In this document: positions 9,337 through 17,483 of the stretch, piece after piece
How the letters are laid out: every line of letters begins with the position of its first letter
How positions within the stretch are numbered: the stretch's first letter is position 1
Assembly: GCF_900108105.1 (NCBI RefSeq)
Contig: NZ_FNUR01000001.1
Coordinates: 310,001-374,000, forward strand
From: Butyrivibrio sp. Su6
GTDB taxonomy: Bacteria > Bacillota > Clostridia > Lachnospirales > Lachnospiraceae
Direction: 5' to 3'
Length of the DNA stretch: 64,000 bases
Notes under the pieces: model-generated
The model's input: only the letters and a program-made list of their open reading frames with translations
What the model was told of the DNA's origin: nothing
Databases searched by the model: none
Program-made: the position numbers and the translations under genes

Positions 9337-9753
9337 ATGCAGAATATTGTAAATGAAGATGATTTCAAGTATTACATGCAGGATATTGAAAGATATTATT
9401 TTGGAGCTCGTTATAACTATAATGAGCTCTTAAATAATGAGATGGTCCCATTTAAGTTCAAGACCATAATATCAAAATATATTAAAGATGAAGTTGACCT
9501 TGATACAAGTCTTGAGAGTCATCTCTACTATATAGAAAAAGATAGTTTTGATTATAAGCTCTATAGGCAGCTCAGACTCAGGATCAGAACATCACAATAT
9601 AAAAATCCTTCAGATCATGGAAAAGGTTTTAAAGAAAAAGTCTATACAATAGAACAGCTCGTGAAAATGTATAAAGACGAAAAAGAAGAGAAGGGAATCA
9701 TTATAAGAGAACTTATCATATCAAAACTTGCTCTCTTTGGATTTTCCGTATAA
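9337..9753 (+). CDS. Hypothetical protein, 138 aa, last gene of sensor operon
   Basis: I do not recognise the family. The protein is hydrophilic and mixed helical, rich in Tyr and Lys, with no signal peptide or membrane segment. It starts 8 bases after the sigma-like gene and is followed by a strong terminator, so it is clearly part of the same transcript. The conserved-looking core is YYMQDIERYYFGARYNYNEL near the N-terminus. Its position suggests a role with the sigma-like protein, but nothing in the sequence shows which. Confidence 0.65.
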   Translation: MQNIVNEDDFKYYMQDIERYYFGARYNYNELLNNEMVPFKFKTIISKYIKDEVDLDTSLESHLYYIEKDSFDYKLYRQLRLRIRTSQYKNPSDHGKGFKEKVYTIEQLVKMYKDEKEEKGIIIRELIISKLALFGFSV

Positions 9754-9799
9754 AAAATATAATTCATAAAAATAGAAGAGTAAAAAATGCAATAAAAAA

Positions 9800-9824
9800 A
9801 CTACCTGTCACCAGGTAGTTTTTA
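9800..9824. terminator. Bidirectional intrinsic terminator
   Basis: ACTACCTG (9800-9807) pairs with CAGGTAGT (9812-9819) across a TCAC loop, with an A-run before and a T-run after. It ends the sensor operon rightward and rpmB leftward. Confidence 0.85.
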
Positions 9825-9834
9825 TTATTACTAA

Positions 9835-10020
9835 TTAAGCTCTTTCAACCTTGTTAGATCTAAGGCAACTTGCGCAAACGTGCATTCTCTTTGACTGACC
9901 GTTGACCTTAACAGCAACGTGCTGAACGTTTGACTTCCAAACTCTGTTAGATCTTCTATGAGAATGGCTTACGTTGTTACCGAAATGAACGCCCTTGCCA
10001 CAAATATCACATTTAGCCAT
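9835..10020 (-). CDS. rpmB: 50S ribosomal protein L28
   Basis: The 61 residues match L28 over the full length: MAKCDICGKGV at the start, SHSHRRSNRVWKSN in the middle and CASCLRSNKV at the end. The two CxxC pairs form the zinc-binding form of L28. A strong AAGGAGGTG ribosome binding site precedes the ATG. It is a single-gene unit transcribed leftward, divergent from the Asp23 gene, as is common for rpmB in Firmicutes. Confidence 0.97.
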   Translation of the reverse strand: MAKCDICGKGVHFGNNVSHSHRRSNRVWKSNVQHVAVKVNGQSKRMHVCASCLRSNKVERA

Positions 10021-10144
10021 TTTGACACCTCCTTATAAGCCATGTAATCGTAAATAAATAGCATATTATTGCTTATGTTTTCGCAACATTGATATATTAG
10101 CAGAAACGAAAACTAATTGCAAGAGAAATATAGAAAATTTATGG

Positions 10145-10173
10145 TTTATTTTTTTATAAACTGCTATTATAAT
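10145..10173 (+). promoter_or_regulatory. Promoter for the Asp23/fakA operon
   Basis: A perfect -10, TATAAT (10168-10173), lies 17 bases after TTTATT, which keeps three bases of the -35 consensus. It is 55 bases upstream of the Asp23 start. Confidence 0.5.
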
Positions 10174-10228
10174 ACTATATGGTATGCGAAAACGGCGGTG
10201 ATAGCACTGCCTGTTAAGGAGGAATTAT

Positions 10229-10591
10229 ATGAAAGCTTCTGTGGTAAACACACACATGGGAAATATTTCTATTGATAATGAAGTAATTGCCCAGTATGCT
10301 GGTGCAGTCGCAATGGAATGCTTTGGAATTGTTGGAATGGCCAATGTAAATGTCAAGGATGGCCTTGTTAGCCTTCTTAAGCTTGATTCCATGACAAGAG
10401 GCATCAATGTTACACTTGATGATAACAACAAGCTTAAACTTGACTTTCATGTTATAGTAGCTTATGGAGTTAGTATCTCAGCAGTATCTGATAACCTTAT
10501 CGACACTGTTAAATATAAAGTAGAGGAATTTACCGGGCTCGAAATCGAGAAGATTAATATCTACATCGAAGGCGTCCGTGTTATAGATTAA
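10229..10591 (+). CDS. Asp23/Gls24 family envelope stress protein (YloU-like)
   Basis: The 120-residue protein spans the whole Asp23 domain: NEVIAQYAGAVAMECFGIVGM at the start, a central VTLDDNNKLKLDFHVIVAYG strand pair, and DTVKYKVEEFTGL before the last strand. In B. subtilis and many Firmicutes this gene (yloU) directly precedes the fatty-acid kinase gene yloV/fakA, exactly as here. Asp23 proteins are linked to cell-envelope homeostasis. A GGAGG site precedes the ATG. The downstream gene starts 33 bases later with its own GGAGG. Confidence 0.9.
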   Translation: MKASVVNTHMGNISIDNEVIAQYAGAVAMECFGIVGMANVNVKDGLVSLLKLDSMTRGINVTLDDNNKLKLDFHVIVAYGVSISAVSDNLIDTVKYKVEEFTGLEIEKINIYIEGVRVID

Positions 10592-10624
10592 TTGGCTCGA
10601 TTGAGTTCTAGGAGGAATTAAGTT

Positions 10625-12412
10625 TTGAGTAATAATGTAATTGACGCTAAGCTGTTGTCAAAAATGTTTTTAGCTGGTGCCAAGAATCTTGAGGCAAAAA
10701 AGGAATGGATAAACGAACTTAACGTATTCCCTGTTCCCGATGGAGATACAGGCACAAATATGACAATGACTATCATGTCAGCAGCTAAAGAGGTTTCAGG
10801 TCTTGGCGATAGCAGCGACATGACATCCATTTGTAAGGCTATTTCATCTGGTTCCCTTCGTGGTGCCAGAGGTAACTCCGGAGTTATTCTTTCACAGCTC
10901 CTTAGAGGATTTACCAAGGTTGTTAAAGAACATGATGAAGTTAATGTAGAGATTCTTTCAGCCGCTTTTGATAAGGCTGTTGAGACTGCTTATAAGGCTG
11001 TTATGAAGCCTAAGGAAGGAACAATCCTTACTGTTGCCAAGGGTGCAGCTGAAAAGGCTCATGAACTTGCAGTAGAGGGAACAGATGATATCGAGTATTT
11101 CTGCAGCGAAGTTATTAAGTACGCTGATGAAGTACTTGCCAAAACACCTGATATGCTGCCTGTACTTAAGCAGGCTGGTGTTGTAGACTCTGGCGGACAG
11201 GGTCTTATGCAGGTTCTTAAGGGTGCTCTTGATGGCTATCTTGGAAAAGAGATCGATCTTTCCATAAATGAAGAAGCCATGACACCAGGCGCAAAAAAAA
11301 GTGCGGCTGGCAAGGAAGTTGAAGAAGCTGATATTAAATTTGGTTATTGTACAGAGTTTATTGTTCTTTTATCTAAACCTCTTAATATCAAGCAGGAGAT
11401 AGACTTTAAGTCTTTCCTTGAATCAATTGGTGACAGCATTGTAATGGTGGCCGATGACGAGATATGTAAGGTTCACGTACATTCCAATGATCCTGGTCTT
11501 GCTATTCAGAGAGCTCTTATGTATGGTCAGCTTTCAAATATGAAGATTGACAACATGAGAATGGAACACAGAGAGAAACTCTTCCATGAAAATAATGATG
11601 GTTCCTGGGCTGAAATAAAGACTGAGATAAATGGAGCTGCTGAGCTTACACCAACATATTTACCTGGAGATGATATTCCTCTTGGTGACAAGGTTGAACT
11701 TGATGATACAAAGGAAGAAGAAATTCCTGAGATGCCTCACAAGGAAGTTGGCTTTGTTACAGTATGTGCCGGTGATGGCCTTGCAGAAATCTTCAGAGGA
11801 CTTGGAGTTGATTACGTCATTGAAGGCGGACAGACAATGAATCCAAGTACAGCAGATATTATGGATGCTGTTGAAAAGGTTAATGCTGACACTGTAATAG
11901 TACTTCCTAACAACAAGAATATTATTCTTGCAGCTAATCAGGCAGCTATTATGGCAGAGGATTCAGATGATGGTAAGAAGATCGTAGTTGTTCCATCAAA
12001 GACTGTTCCTCAGGGTGTAACTGCAATCATTAACTATGTACCTGATGTAGCACTTGAAGATAACATAGCAGCTATGACAGATGCTCTTTCTACTGTTAAT
12101 ACAGGTGAAGTAACATATGCTGTAAGAGATACAGTTATCGATGATGTACAGATCAAACAGGGCGATTACATGGGAATCGGTGATTCAGGAATCCTTTCAG
12201 TAGGAGCTGAAATTGCTGATGTAACATATAACATGCTCGATAAGATGATGAATGACGATCTTGAACTCATCAGTGTTTACTATGGTGATGAAGTTGATGA
12301 GAAGGATGCTGAGAACTTAAAGAACAAGATCAGTGAGAAGTATCCACAGTGTGATGTAGAACTTCAGTATGGCGGACAGCCAATATATTACTACATAGTT
12401 TCTGCAGAATAA
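10625..12412 (+). CDS. fakA: Fatty acid kinase catalytic protein FakA / DAK2-domain YloV
   Basis: The start is TTG after AGGAGGAAT. The N-terminal DhaL-type kinase domain (about 1-200) carries the Mg-ATP loop VPDGDTGTN, with Asp39 and Asp41, and the GARGNSGVILSQ helix. A central linker domain follows, and a C-terminal DegV-like half (about 370-595) includes EIFRGLGVDYVIEGGQTMNPS. FakA phosphorylates fatty acids held by FakB proteins, and a DegV-family gene lies 2.2 kb downstream. The length of 595 aa is slightly above the usual 550. It is followed by a terminator before recG. Confidence 0.93.
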   Translation: MSNNVIDAKLLSKMFLAGAKNLEAKKEWINELNVFPVPDGDTGTNMTMTIMSAAKEVSGLGDSSDMTSICKAISSGSLRGARGNSGVILSQLLRGFTKVVKEHDEVNVEILSAAFDKAVETAYKAVMKPKEGTILTVAKGAAEKAHELAVEGTDDIEYFCSEVIKYADEVLAKTPDMLPVLKQAGVVDSGGQGLMQVLKGALDGYLGKEIDLSINEEAMTPGAKKSAAGKEVEEADIKFGYCTEFIVLLSKPLNIKQEIDFKSFLESIGDSIVMVADDEICKVHVHSNDPGLAIQRALMYGQLSNMKIDNMRMEHREKLFHENNDGSWAEIKTEINGAAELTPTYLPGDDIPLGDKVELDDTKEEEIPEMPHKEVGFVTVCAGDGLAEIFRGLGVDYVIEGGQTMNPSTADIMDAVEKVNADTVIVLPNNKNIILAANQAAIMAEDSDDGKKIVVVPSKTVPQGVTAIINYVPDVALEDNIAAMTDALSTVNTGEVTYAVRDTVIDDVQIKQGDYMGIGDSGILSVGAEIADVTYNMLDKMMNDDLELISVYYGDEVDEKDAENLKNKISEKYPQCDVELQYGGQPIYYYIVSAE

Positions 12413-12428
12413 TTTATAGATTAACCAT

Positions 12429-12462
12429 AAGCCAGGCCTTAGTTTGCCTGGCTTTAATTTTC
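12429..12462 (+). terminator. Intrinsic terminator after fakA
   Basis: AAGCCAGGC (12429-12437) pairs with GCCTGGCTT (12446-12454), and a T-rich run follows. It lies 17 bases after the fakA stop and 19 bases before the recG start. Confidence 0.75.
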
Positions 12463-12480
12463 TTTATTGCGAGGTGTGTT

Positions 12481-14550
12481 TTGGGGAGCAGAGAACTTGA
12501 AGAAAAGGTTATAAATTTAAAGGGTATCGGGGAGAAAACTGCAAAGCTTTTTGAAAAATGCGGTGTACATACATGTGGCGACCTGATCAGATATTATCCA
12601 AGGGCCTATGATATTTATGGAAATATTGTAAATGCCTGTGATATGAAACCTGGTGAAATAAACGCATGTAAACTGACTATTATAGGAAGCATTGTTAAAA
12701 GAAGAGTCAGAAACCTTTCTATTATTGCTTTTGAGGCTGCTGACCAGACTGCAAGAGTTAAAATGACCTATTTTAACGCTCCTTACCTTGCAAGCGTGTT
12801 AAAACCCGGAACAACTCATGTCTTTAGAGGGATGGTTCAGAAAAAAGGTAATTTCCTTTCCATGGATCAGCCAAAAATGTATAAGCTTGACGAATATATG
12901 GCGCTTATGGGTCAGATGCAGCCAAGGTATCCTCTTGTTAAGGGGCTTTCTAACAACATAGTGATAAAGGCAATGCATGAGGCTTTTAAAAATGCAGGAA
13001 GATTTGAAGAATATCTGCCTGATGAAATAATCAAAAGTCATGGTCTTACAAGCTATAGCGAAGCTGTAGTAGGCATACATTTTCCTTCTGATGCGAAAGC
13101 ACTGGAAAAGTCCAGAAGGAGACTAGCTTATGATGAGTTTTTACTTTTTGTGCTCAAGTTAAGGCTATTAAAAAAGTCTCAGGAAGTTATCAAGAATTCA
13201 TATCCAATGATCGACGTAGCCGACACACAAAGGCTTTTGGAAAGACTTCCTTATAAACTTACAAATGCTCAGATGAAGGCCTGGGAGGATATAAAGTCTG
13301 ACCTTTCCGGCGAAACAGTTATGAATAGGCTTATTCAGGGCGATGTAGGCTCCGGAAAAACAATTATTTCTTTGCTGGCTCTTTTAACTACAGCTGCAAA
13401 TGGCTATCAGGGAGCTTTAATGGCTCCTACAGAAGTTTTGGCTGCCCAGCATTATGAGAGTTTTAAAGAGATTATTAAAAAATATGACCTAAAGACTTTA
13501 AAACCAGTTCTTTTAACCGGAGCTCTTTCTGCTAAAGAGAAAAAAGAGGCACAGAGACTCATAAGTGAGGGCGAAGTTAACTGCATCATCGGAACAAATG
13601 CCCTTATTCAGGAAAAGGTGAATTATAAAAATCTTGCCCTGGTTGTAACTGATGAACAGCACAGATTTGGAGTTCGTCAGAGAGAATCTTTGGCAGGAAA
13701 AGGCGATAAGGTGCATGTTTTATTAATGAGTGCAACTCCTATTCCCCGAACACTTGCAATTATTCTTTACGGCGATCTGCATATTTCTATAGTTAATGAA
13801 CTTCCAGGTGGAAGAAAGCCTATTAAGAACTGTGTTGTTGGAACAGATTACAGACCAACAGCTTATAAATTCATAAAAAGTCAGGTGGAAGAAGGGCATC
13901 AGGCTTATGTAATTTGTCCCATGATTGAAGAAGGCGAACTTGATAATGTTGAAAATGTCACAGATTACACAGAAAAGCTTAGGGCAGCACTGCCTTCAGA
14001 TATAAGAATTGACATGCTCCACGGCAAAATGAAGCCCGCTGAAAAAGACAAGATAATGGATGCTTTTGCAAGGAAAGATATCGATGTTCTAGTTTCCACA
14101 ACTGTTATAGAGGTTGGCATAAATGTTCCTAATGCCACGGTTATGATGATTGAAAATGCTGAACGTTTCGGGCTATCACAGCTCCATCAGCTTCGTGGAA
14201 GAGTAGGAAGAGGCGATGCTCAGTCATATTGCATATTCCTTAATACTTCCGAGTCAAAAGAGGCCAAAGAGAGACTTGATATCATGAATAAATCCAATGA
14301 CGGATTTAAGATAGCGGAGGAGGATTTAAGACAAAGGGGGCCTGGAGATCTTTTTGGTGTGCGTCAAAGTGGCGACCTTAATTTCCGCGTTGGGGATATA
14401 TACCACGACAGTGATCTTGTTAAAGAATCAGCCATGGATGCGGACAGAATTTTGGTAAAAGATCCTGATCTTATGTTGCCACAACATAGTGTATTAAAAG
14501 AATTACTCAGCACAAAATCGGCAAATTTGGTTGACTTTGCCACATTATAA
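12481..14550 (+). CDS. recG: ATP-dependent DNA helicase RecG
   Basis: The protein (689 aa, normal length) starts with TTG after a GAGGTG site. The wedge/OB domain occupies about 1-220. Helicase motifs are clear: QGDVGSGKT (motif I), DEQHRFG (II), MSATPIPRTL (III), HGKMK and VEVGINVPNA (IV-V), and QLRGRVGRG (VI). RecG is a branch-migrating helicase that remodels stalled replication forks and recombination intermediates. It sits between fakA and a DegV-type gene without functional connection to them; recG next to yloV is a common Firmicutes arrangement. Confidence 0.97.
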   Translation: MGSRELEEKVINLKGIGEKTAKLFEKCGVHTCGDLIRYYPRAYDIYGNIVNACDMKPGEINACKLTIIGSIVKRRVRNLSIIAFEAADQTARVKMTYFNAPYLASVLKPGTTHVFRGMVQKKGNFLSMDQPKMYKLDEYMALMGQMQPRYPLVKGLSNNIVIKAMHEAFKNAGRFEEYLPDEIIKSHGLTSYSEAVVGIHFPSDAKALEKSRRRLAYDEFLLFVLKLRLLKKSQEVIKNSYPMIDVADTQRLLERLPYKLTNAQMKAWEDIKSDLSGETVMNRLIQGDVGSGKTIISLLALLTTAANGYQGALMAPTEVLAAQHYESFKEIIKKYDLKTLKPVLLTGALSAKEKKEAQRLISEGEVNCIIGTNALIQEKVNYKNLALVVTDEQHRFGVRQRESLAGKGDKVHVLLMSATPIPRTLAIILYGDLHISIVNELPGGRKPIKNCVVGTDYRPTAYKFIKSQVEEGHQAYVICPMIEEGELDNVENVTDYTEKLRAALPSDIRIDMLHGKMKPAEKDKIMDAFARKDIDVLVSTTVIEVGINVPNATVMMIENAERFGLSQLHQLRGRVGRGDAQSYCIFLNTSESKEAKERLDIMNKSNDGFKIAEEDLRQRGPGDLFGVRQSGDLNFRVGDIYHDSDLVKESAMDADRILVKDPDLMLPQHSVLKELLSTKSANLVDFATL

Positions 14551-14559
14551 AAGTAATAT
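14531..14559 (+). promoter_or_regulatory. Promoter for the DegV-type gene, inside the recG end
   Basis: TTGACT (14531-14536), 17 bases and TAATAT (14554-14559). The -35 has five of six consensus bases and the -10 has four. The transcript would start near 14566, about 60 bases before the DegV start. Confidence 0.5.
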
Positions 14560-14584
14560 TATTCTAGTGTAATAGTAAGAAAAT

Positions 14585-14632
14585 AGGAGGATTATCGGCT
14601 TTTTGTCGGTAGAATATCTATATTATGTCTAA
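14585..14632 (+). promoter_or_regulatory. Unusual translation start region of the DegV-type gene
   Basis: The only AGGAGG (14585-14590) lies 34 bases before the ATG at 14625, too far to serve it. A nine-codon frame starting with TTG at 14603 and stopping at 14630-14632 overlaps the DegV ATG and is 12 bases from that AGGAGG. Translation of DegV might be coupled to this mini-frame. An in-frame TAG at 14610 excludes a longer DegV start. Confidence 0.3.
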
Positions 14633-15494
14633 GATTGCAGTTATTACAGATAGTAATAGTGGTGTAACTCAAAGTCAGGCCAAGGAATTAGGGCTTTTTG
14701 TTGTTCCTATGCCATTCATGATAAATGATGAAGATTTTTATGAAGATATAAATCTTACTCAGGAGCAATTTTATACCAAACTTGGCGAGGATGCTGCCGT
14801 TTCAACAAGCCAGCCGACTCCTGATTCGCTTATGACTCTTTGGGATAAGGTTTTAAAGGATTATGACCAGATCATATATATTCCTATGAGCAGTGGTCTT
14901 TCAGGTTCCTGCCAGAGCGCATATATGATCGCTCAGGAAGAATATGAGGGCAAGGTTTTCGTAGTAGATAACCAAAGAATATCTGTAACTCAGAGACAGT
15001 CTGCTCTTGATGCACTTGAAATGGTAAAAGCAGGTTTATCAGCAGAAGAGATCGTCAAAAAGCTTATGGATACAAAATTTGAGTCAAGTATCTATATTAT
15101 GCTTGATACTCTTTATTATCTTAAAAAAGGTGGAAGGATCACACCGGCTGCAGCTGCACTCGGAACACTCCTTCGTTTAAAGCCAGTTCTTCAGATCCAG
15201 GGTGAAAAGCTTGACGCATTTGCTAAAGCACGAACAACTAATCAGGGTAAGAACATAATGATAAATGCCATAAAGGCTGATATCGAAAATAGATTCGGTG
15301 GTATGGATGCAAGAGATTTTCATATTGCATGTGCTTATACCAAGGATTTAGAAGCTGCTACGGCTTGGAAAAAAGAAGTAGAAGAGGCGTTTCCGGGATT
15401 TGATATTCATATGGATCCGCTTTCTTTGTCAGTTGCCTGCCACATCGGTCCCGGGGCTTTGGCAGTAACTGTTACCAGAAAATTACATTTTTAA
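14625..15494 (+). CDS. DegV family protein, fatty-acid-binding (FakB-type)
   Basis: The 289 residues cover the full DegV fold: KIAVITDSNSGV at the start, VSTSQPTPDSLM, IYIPMSSGLSGSCQSA and YYLKKGGRITPAAAALG. The TSQP and SSGLSG segments are the conserved fatty-acid carboxylate binding loops. DegV proteins deliver the fatty acid to FakA, whose gene lies 2.2 kb upstream, so this is a plausible FakB partner. The product belongs in the cytoplasm. The translation start is unusual, as noted for the region just upstream. Which fatty acids it prefers cannot be told. Confidence 0.9.
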   Translation: MSKIAVITDSNSGVTQSQAKELGLFVVPMPFMINDEDFYEDINLTQEQFYTKLGEDAAVSTSQPTPDSLMTLWDKVLKDYDQIIYIPMSSGLSGSCQSAYMIAQEEYEGKVFVVDNQRISVTQRQSALDALEMVKAGLSAEEIVKKLMDTKFESSIYIMLDTLYYLKKGGRITPAAAALGTLLRLKPVLQIQGEKLDAFAKARTTNQGKNIMINAIKADIENRFGGMDARDFHIACAYTKDLEAATAWKKEVEEAFPGFDIHMDPLSLSVACHIGPGALAVTVTRKLHF

Positions 15495-15510
15495 TTTGAA
15501 TTTATATTAT
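15483..15510 (+). promoter_or_regulatory. Weak promoter candidate for the topoisomerase operon
   Basis: TTACAT (15483-15488), 16 bases and TATTAT (15505-15510). The -10 has five of six consensus bases; the -35 is weak and overlaps the end of the DegV gene. Confidence 0.3.
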
Positions 15511-15540
15511 TTAGAAAAAAGTTTTGAAAAGGGGTTTTGA

Positions 15541-17463
15541 ATGGCTGCATACGAACAATATGACGCTTCGAGTATTACTGTTTTGGAGGGCCTTGAGGCT
15601 GTAAGGAAGCGTCCTGGTATGTATATTGGCAGTGTTTCTACAAGAGGTCTTAATCATCTTGTTTATGAAATTGTAGATAACGCTGTTGATGAACATCTTG
15701 CAGGTTTCTGCACAAAAATCCATGTGACATTAGAGGCTGATGGTTCAGCTACAATTGAAGATAACGGTAGAGGTATTCCTGTAGGAATGCACGCTAAGGG
15801 CGTCACTGCTGAGCGTGTCGTTCTTACTATGCTTCACGCCGGTGGTAAATTTGATAATAATGCATATAAGACCAGTGGTGGTCTTCATGGTGTTGGTTCA
15901 TCCGTTGTAAATGCTTTGTCAACAAGGATGAGCGTCAGGATAAAAAAAGACGGCTATATTTATGAAGACAGTTATGAGAGAGGTATTCCCACAACTAAGC
16001 TTGAAAATGGCCTTTTAGTTCCTGTTGGAACCACAAAAGAGAACGGAACTACAATAAACTTTTTGCCTGATGACACAATTTTTGAAAAAACAAGATTTAA
16101 AGAAGATGATATCAAGTCCAGACTTCATGAAACTGCTTATCTTAATCCTTCTCTTACAATTGTTTTTCAGGACAAACGACCTGGTGTAGAGGAGTATGTT
16201 GAGTTCCATGAGCCGGATGGAATCACCGGATTTATCAAGGATATGAACAAGTCAAAAGAGGCTGTTCATGACGTTATATCTTTTAGCGGTGAAAGTGAAG
16301 GCGTTGAGGTTGAAGTAGCATTCCAGTACGTAAATGAATTCCATGAGGAAGTTCTTGGATTCTGTAATAATATTTATAACGCTGAAGGCGGTACGCATCT
16401 TACCGGCTTTAAGACAATGTTTACCAATGTCATAAACCAGTATGCCAGAGAGCTCAACATATTAAAGGATAAGGACAACAACTTTACAGGTACCGATGTA
16501 AGAAACGGTATGACTGCTGTTGTTTCCATAAAGCATCCAGATCCAAGATTTGAAGGCCAGACAAAGACCAAGCTTGATAATCAGGACGCTGCAAAGATTG
16601 TTTCCAAGATCACAGGCGATGAAGTTACAAGGTTCTTTGACAGAAATCTTGAGACTTTAAAGGCAATCATTGGTTGTGCCGAGAAAGCTGCCAAAATAAG
16701 GAAGACCGAAGAAAAAGCCAAGACTAATATGCTTACAAAGCAGAAGTATTCCTTTGACTCAAATGGTAAACTTGCCAATTGTATCAGCAAGGATGCTTCT
16801 AAATGTGAGATATTCATCGTTGAGGGAGATTCTGCCGGTGGCAGCGCTAAAATGGCCAGAGACAGAAACTTCCAGGCAATACTTCCTATCCGAGGAAAAA
16901 TACTTAACGTTGAAAAAGCAAGTATTGATAAGGTCTTGGCTAACGCAGAGATCAAGACAATGATCAATGCTTTTGGCTGTGGCTTTTCTGAGGGCTATGG
17001 CAATGACTTTGATATAAACAAGTTAAGATATGACAAGATCATTATCATGGCCGATGCTGATGTTGATGGTGAGCATATTTCAACACTTCTTTTGACATTG
17101 TTCTATAGATTTATGCCTGAGCTTATTTTCCAGGGACATGTTTATATAGCTATGCCACCTCTTTATAAGGCTATGCCGGCCCGCGGAAAAGAAGAATATC
17201 TCTATGATGACAGTGCTCTTGCCAAATACAGGAATACTCATAAGGGCTCTTTTACACTCCAGAGATACAAAGGTCTTGGTGAGATGGATCCTGCTCAGCT
17301 TTGGGAGACAACACTTGATCCTGAAAAGAGATTATTAAAGCTTGTTGAGATTGAAGACGCCAAGATGGCATCTCAGATGACAGAACTTCTTATGGGTATT
17401 GATGTACCTCCAAGACGTGATTTTATACATCAGCACGCAACTGATGCAGAATTAGATATTTAA
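15541..17463 (+). CDS. Type IIA DNA topoisomerase subunit B (GyrB/ParE)
   Basis: The 640-residue protein has the GHKL ATPase (EIVDNAVDEH, DNGRGIPV, TSGGLHGVGSSVVNALS), the transducer domain with the QTKTKL loop, and the TOPRIM domain (FIVEGDSAGGSAK, ILNVEKA, IIIMADADVDGEHI) followed by QRYKGLGEMDPAQLWETT. The ATG follows GGGG 8 bases upstream. It precedes its partner subunit by 20 bases. Many Lachnospiraceae have two such pairs, a gyrase near the origin and a second one. The partner here lacks a GyrA-box, so this pair is more likely topoisomerase IV-like, but the sequence of this subunit alone does not decide. Confidence 0.9.
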   Translation: MAAYEQYDASSITVLEGLEAVRKRPGMYIGSVSTRGLNHLVYEIVDNAVDEHLAGFCTKIHVTLEADGSATIEDNGRGIPVGMHAKGVTAERVVLTMLHAGGKFDNNAYKTSGGLHGVGSSVVNALSTRMSVRIKKDGYIYEDSYERGIPTTKLENGLLVPVGTTKENGTTINFLPDDTIFEKTRFKEDDIKSRLHETAYLNPSLTIVFQDKRPGVEEYVEFHEPDGITGFIKDMNKSKEAVHDVISFSGESEGVEVEVAFQYVNEFHEEVLGFCNNIYNAEGGTHLTGFKTMFTNVINQYARELNILKDKDNNFTGTDVRNGMTAVVSIKHPDPRFEGQTKTKLDNQDAAKIVSKITGDEVTRFFDRNLETLKAIIGCAEKAAKIRKTEEKAKTNMLTKQKYSFDSNGKLANCISKDASKCEIFIVEGDSAGGSAKMARDRNFQAILPIRGKILNVEKASIDKVLANAEIKTMINAFGCGFSEGYGNDFDINKLRYDKIIIMADADVDGEHISTLLLTLFYRFMPELIFQGHVYIAMPPLYKAMPARGKEEYLYDDSALAKYRNTHKGSFTLQRYKGLGEMDPAQLWETTLDPEKRLLKLVEIEDAKMASQMTELLMGIDVPPRRDFIHQHATDAELDI

Positions 17464-17483
17464 GGTTTGTTAGGGGAATAACA

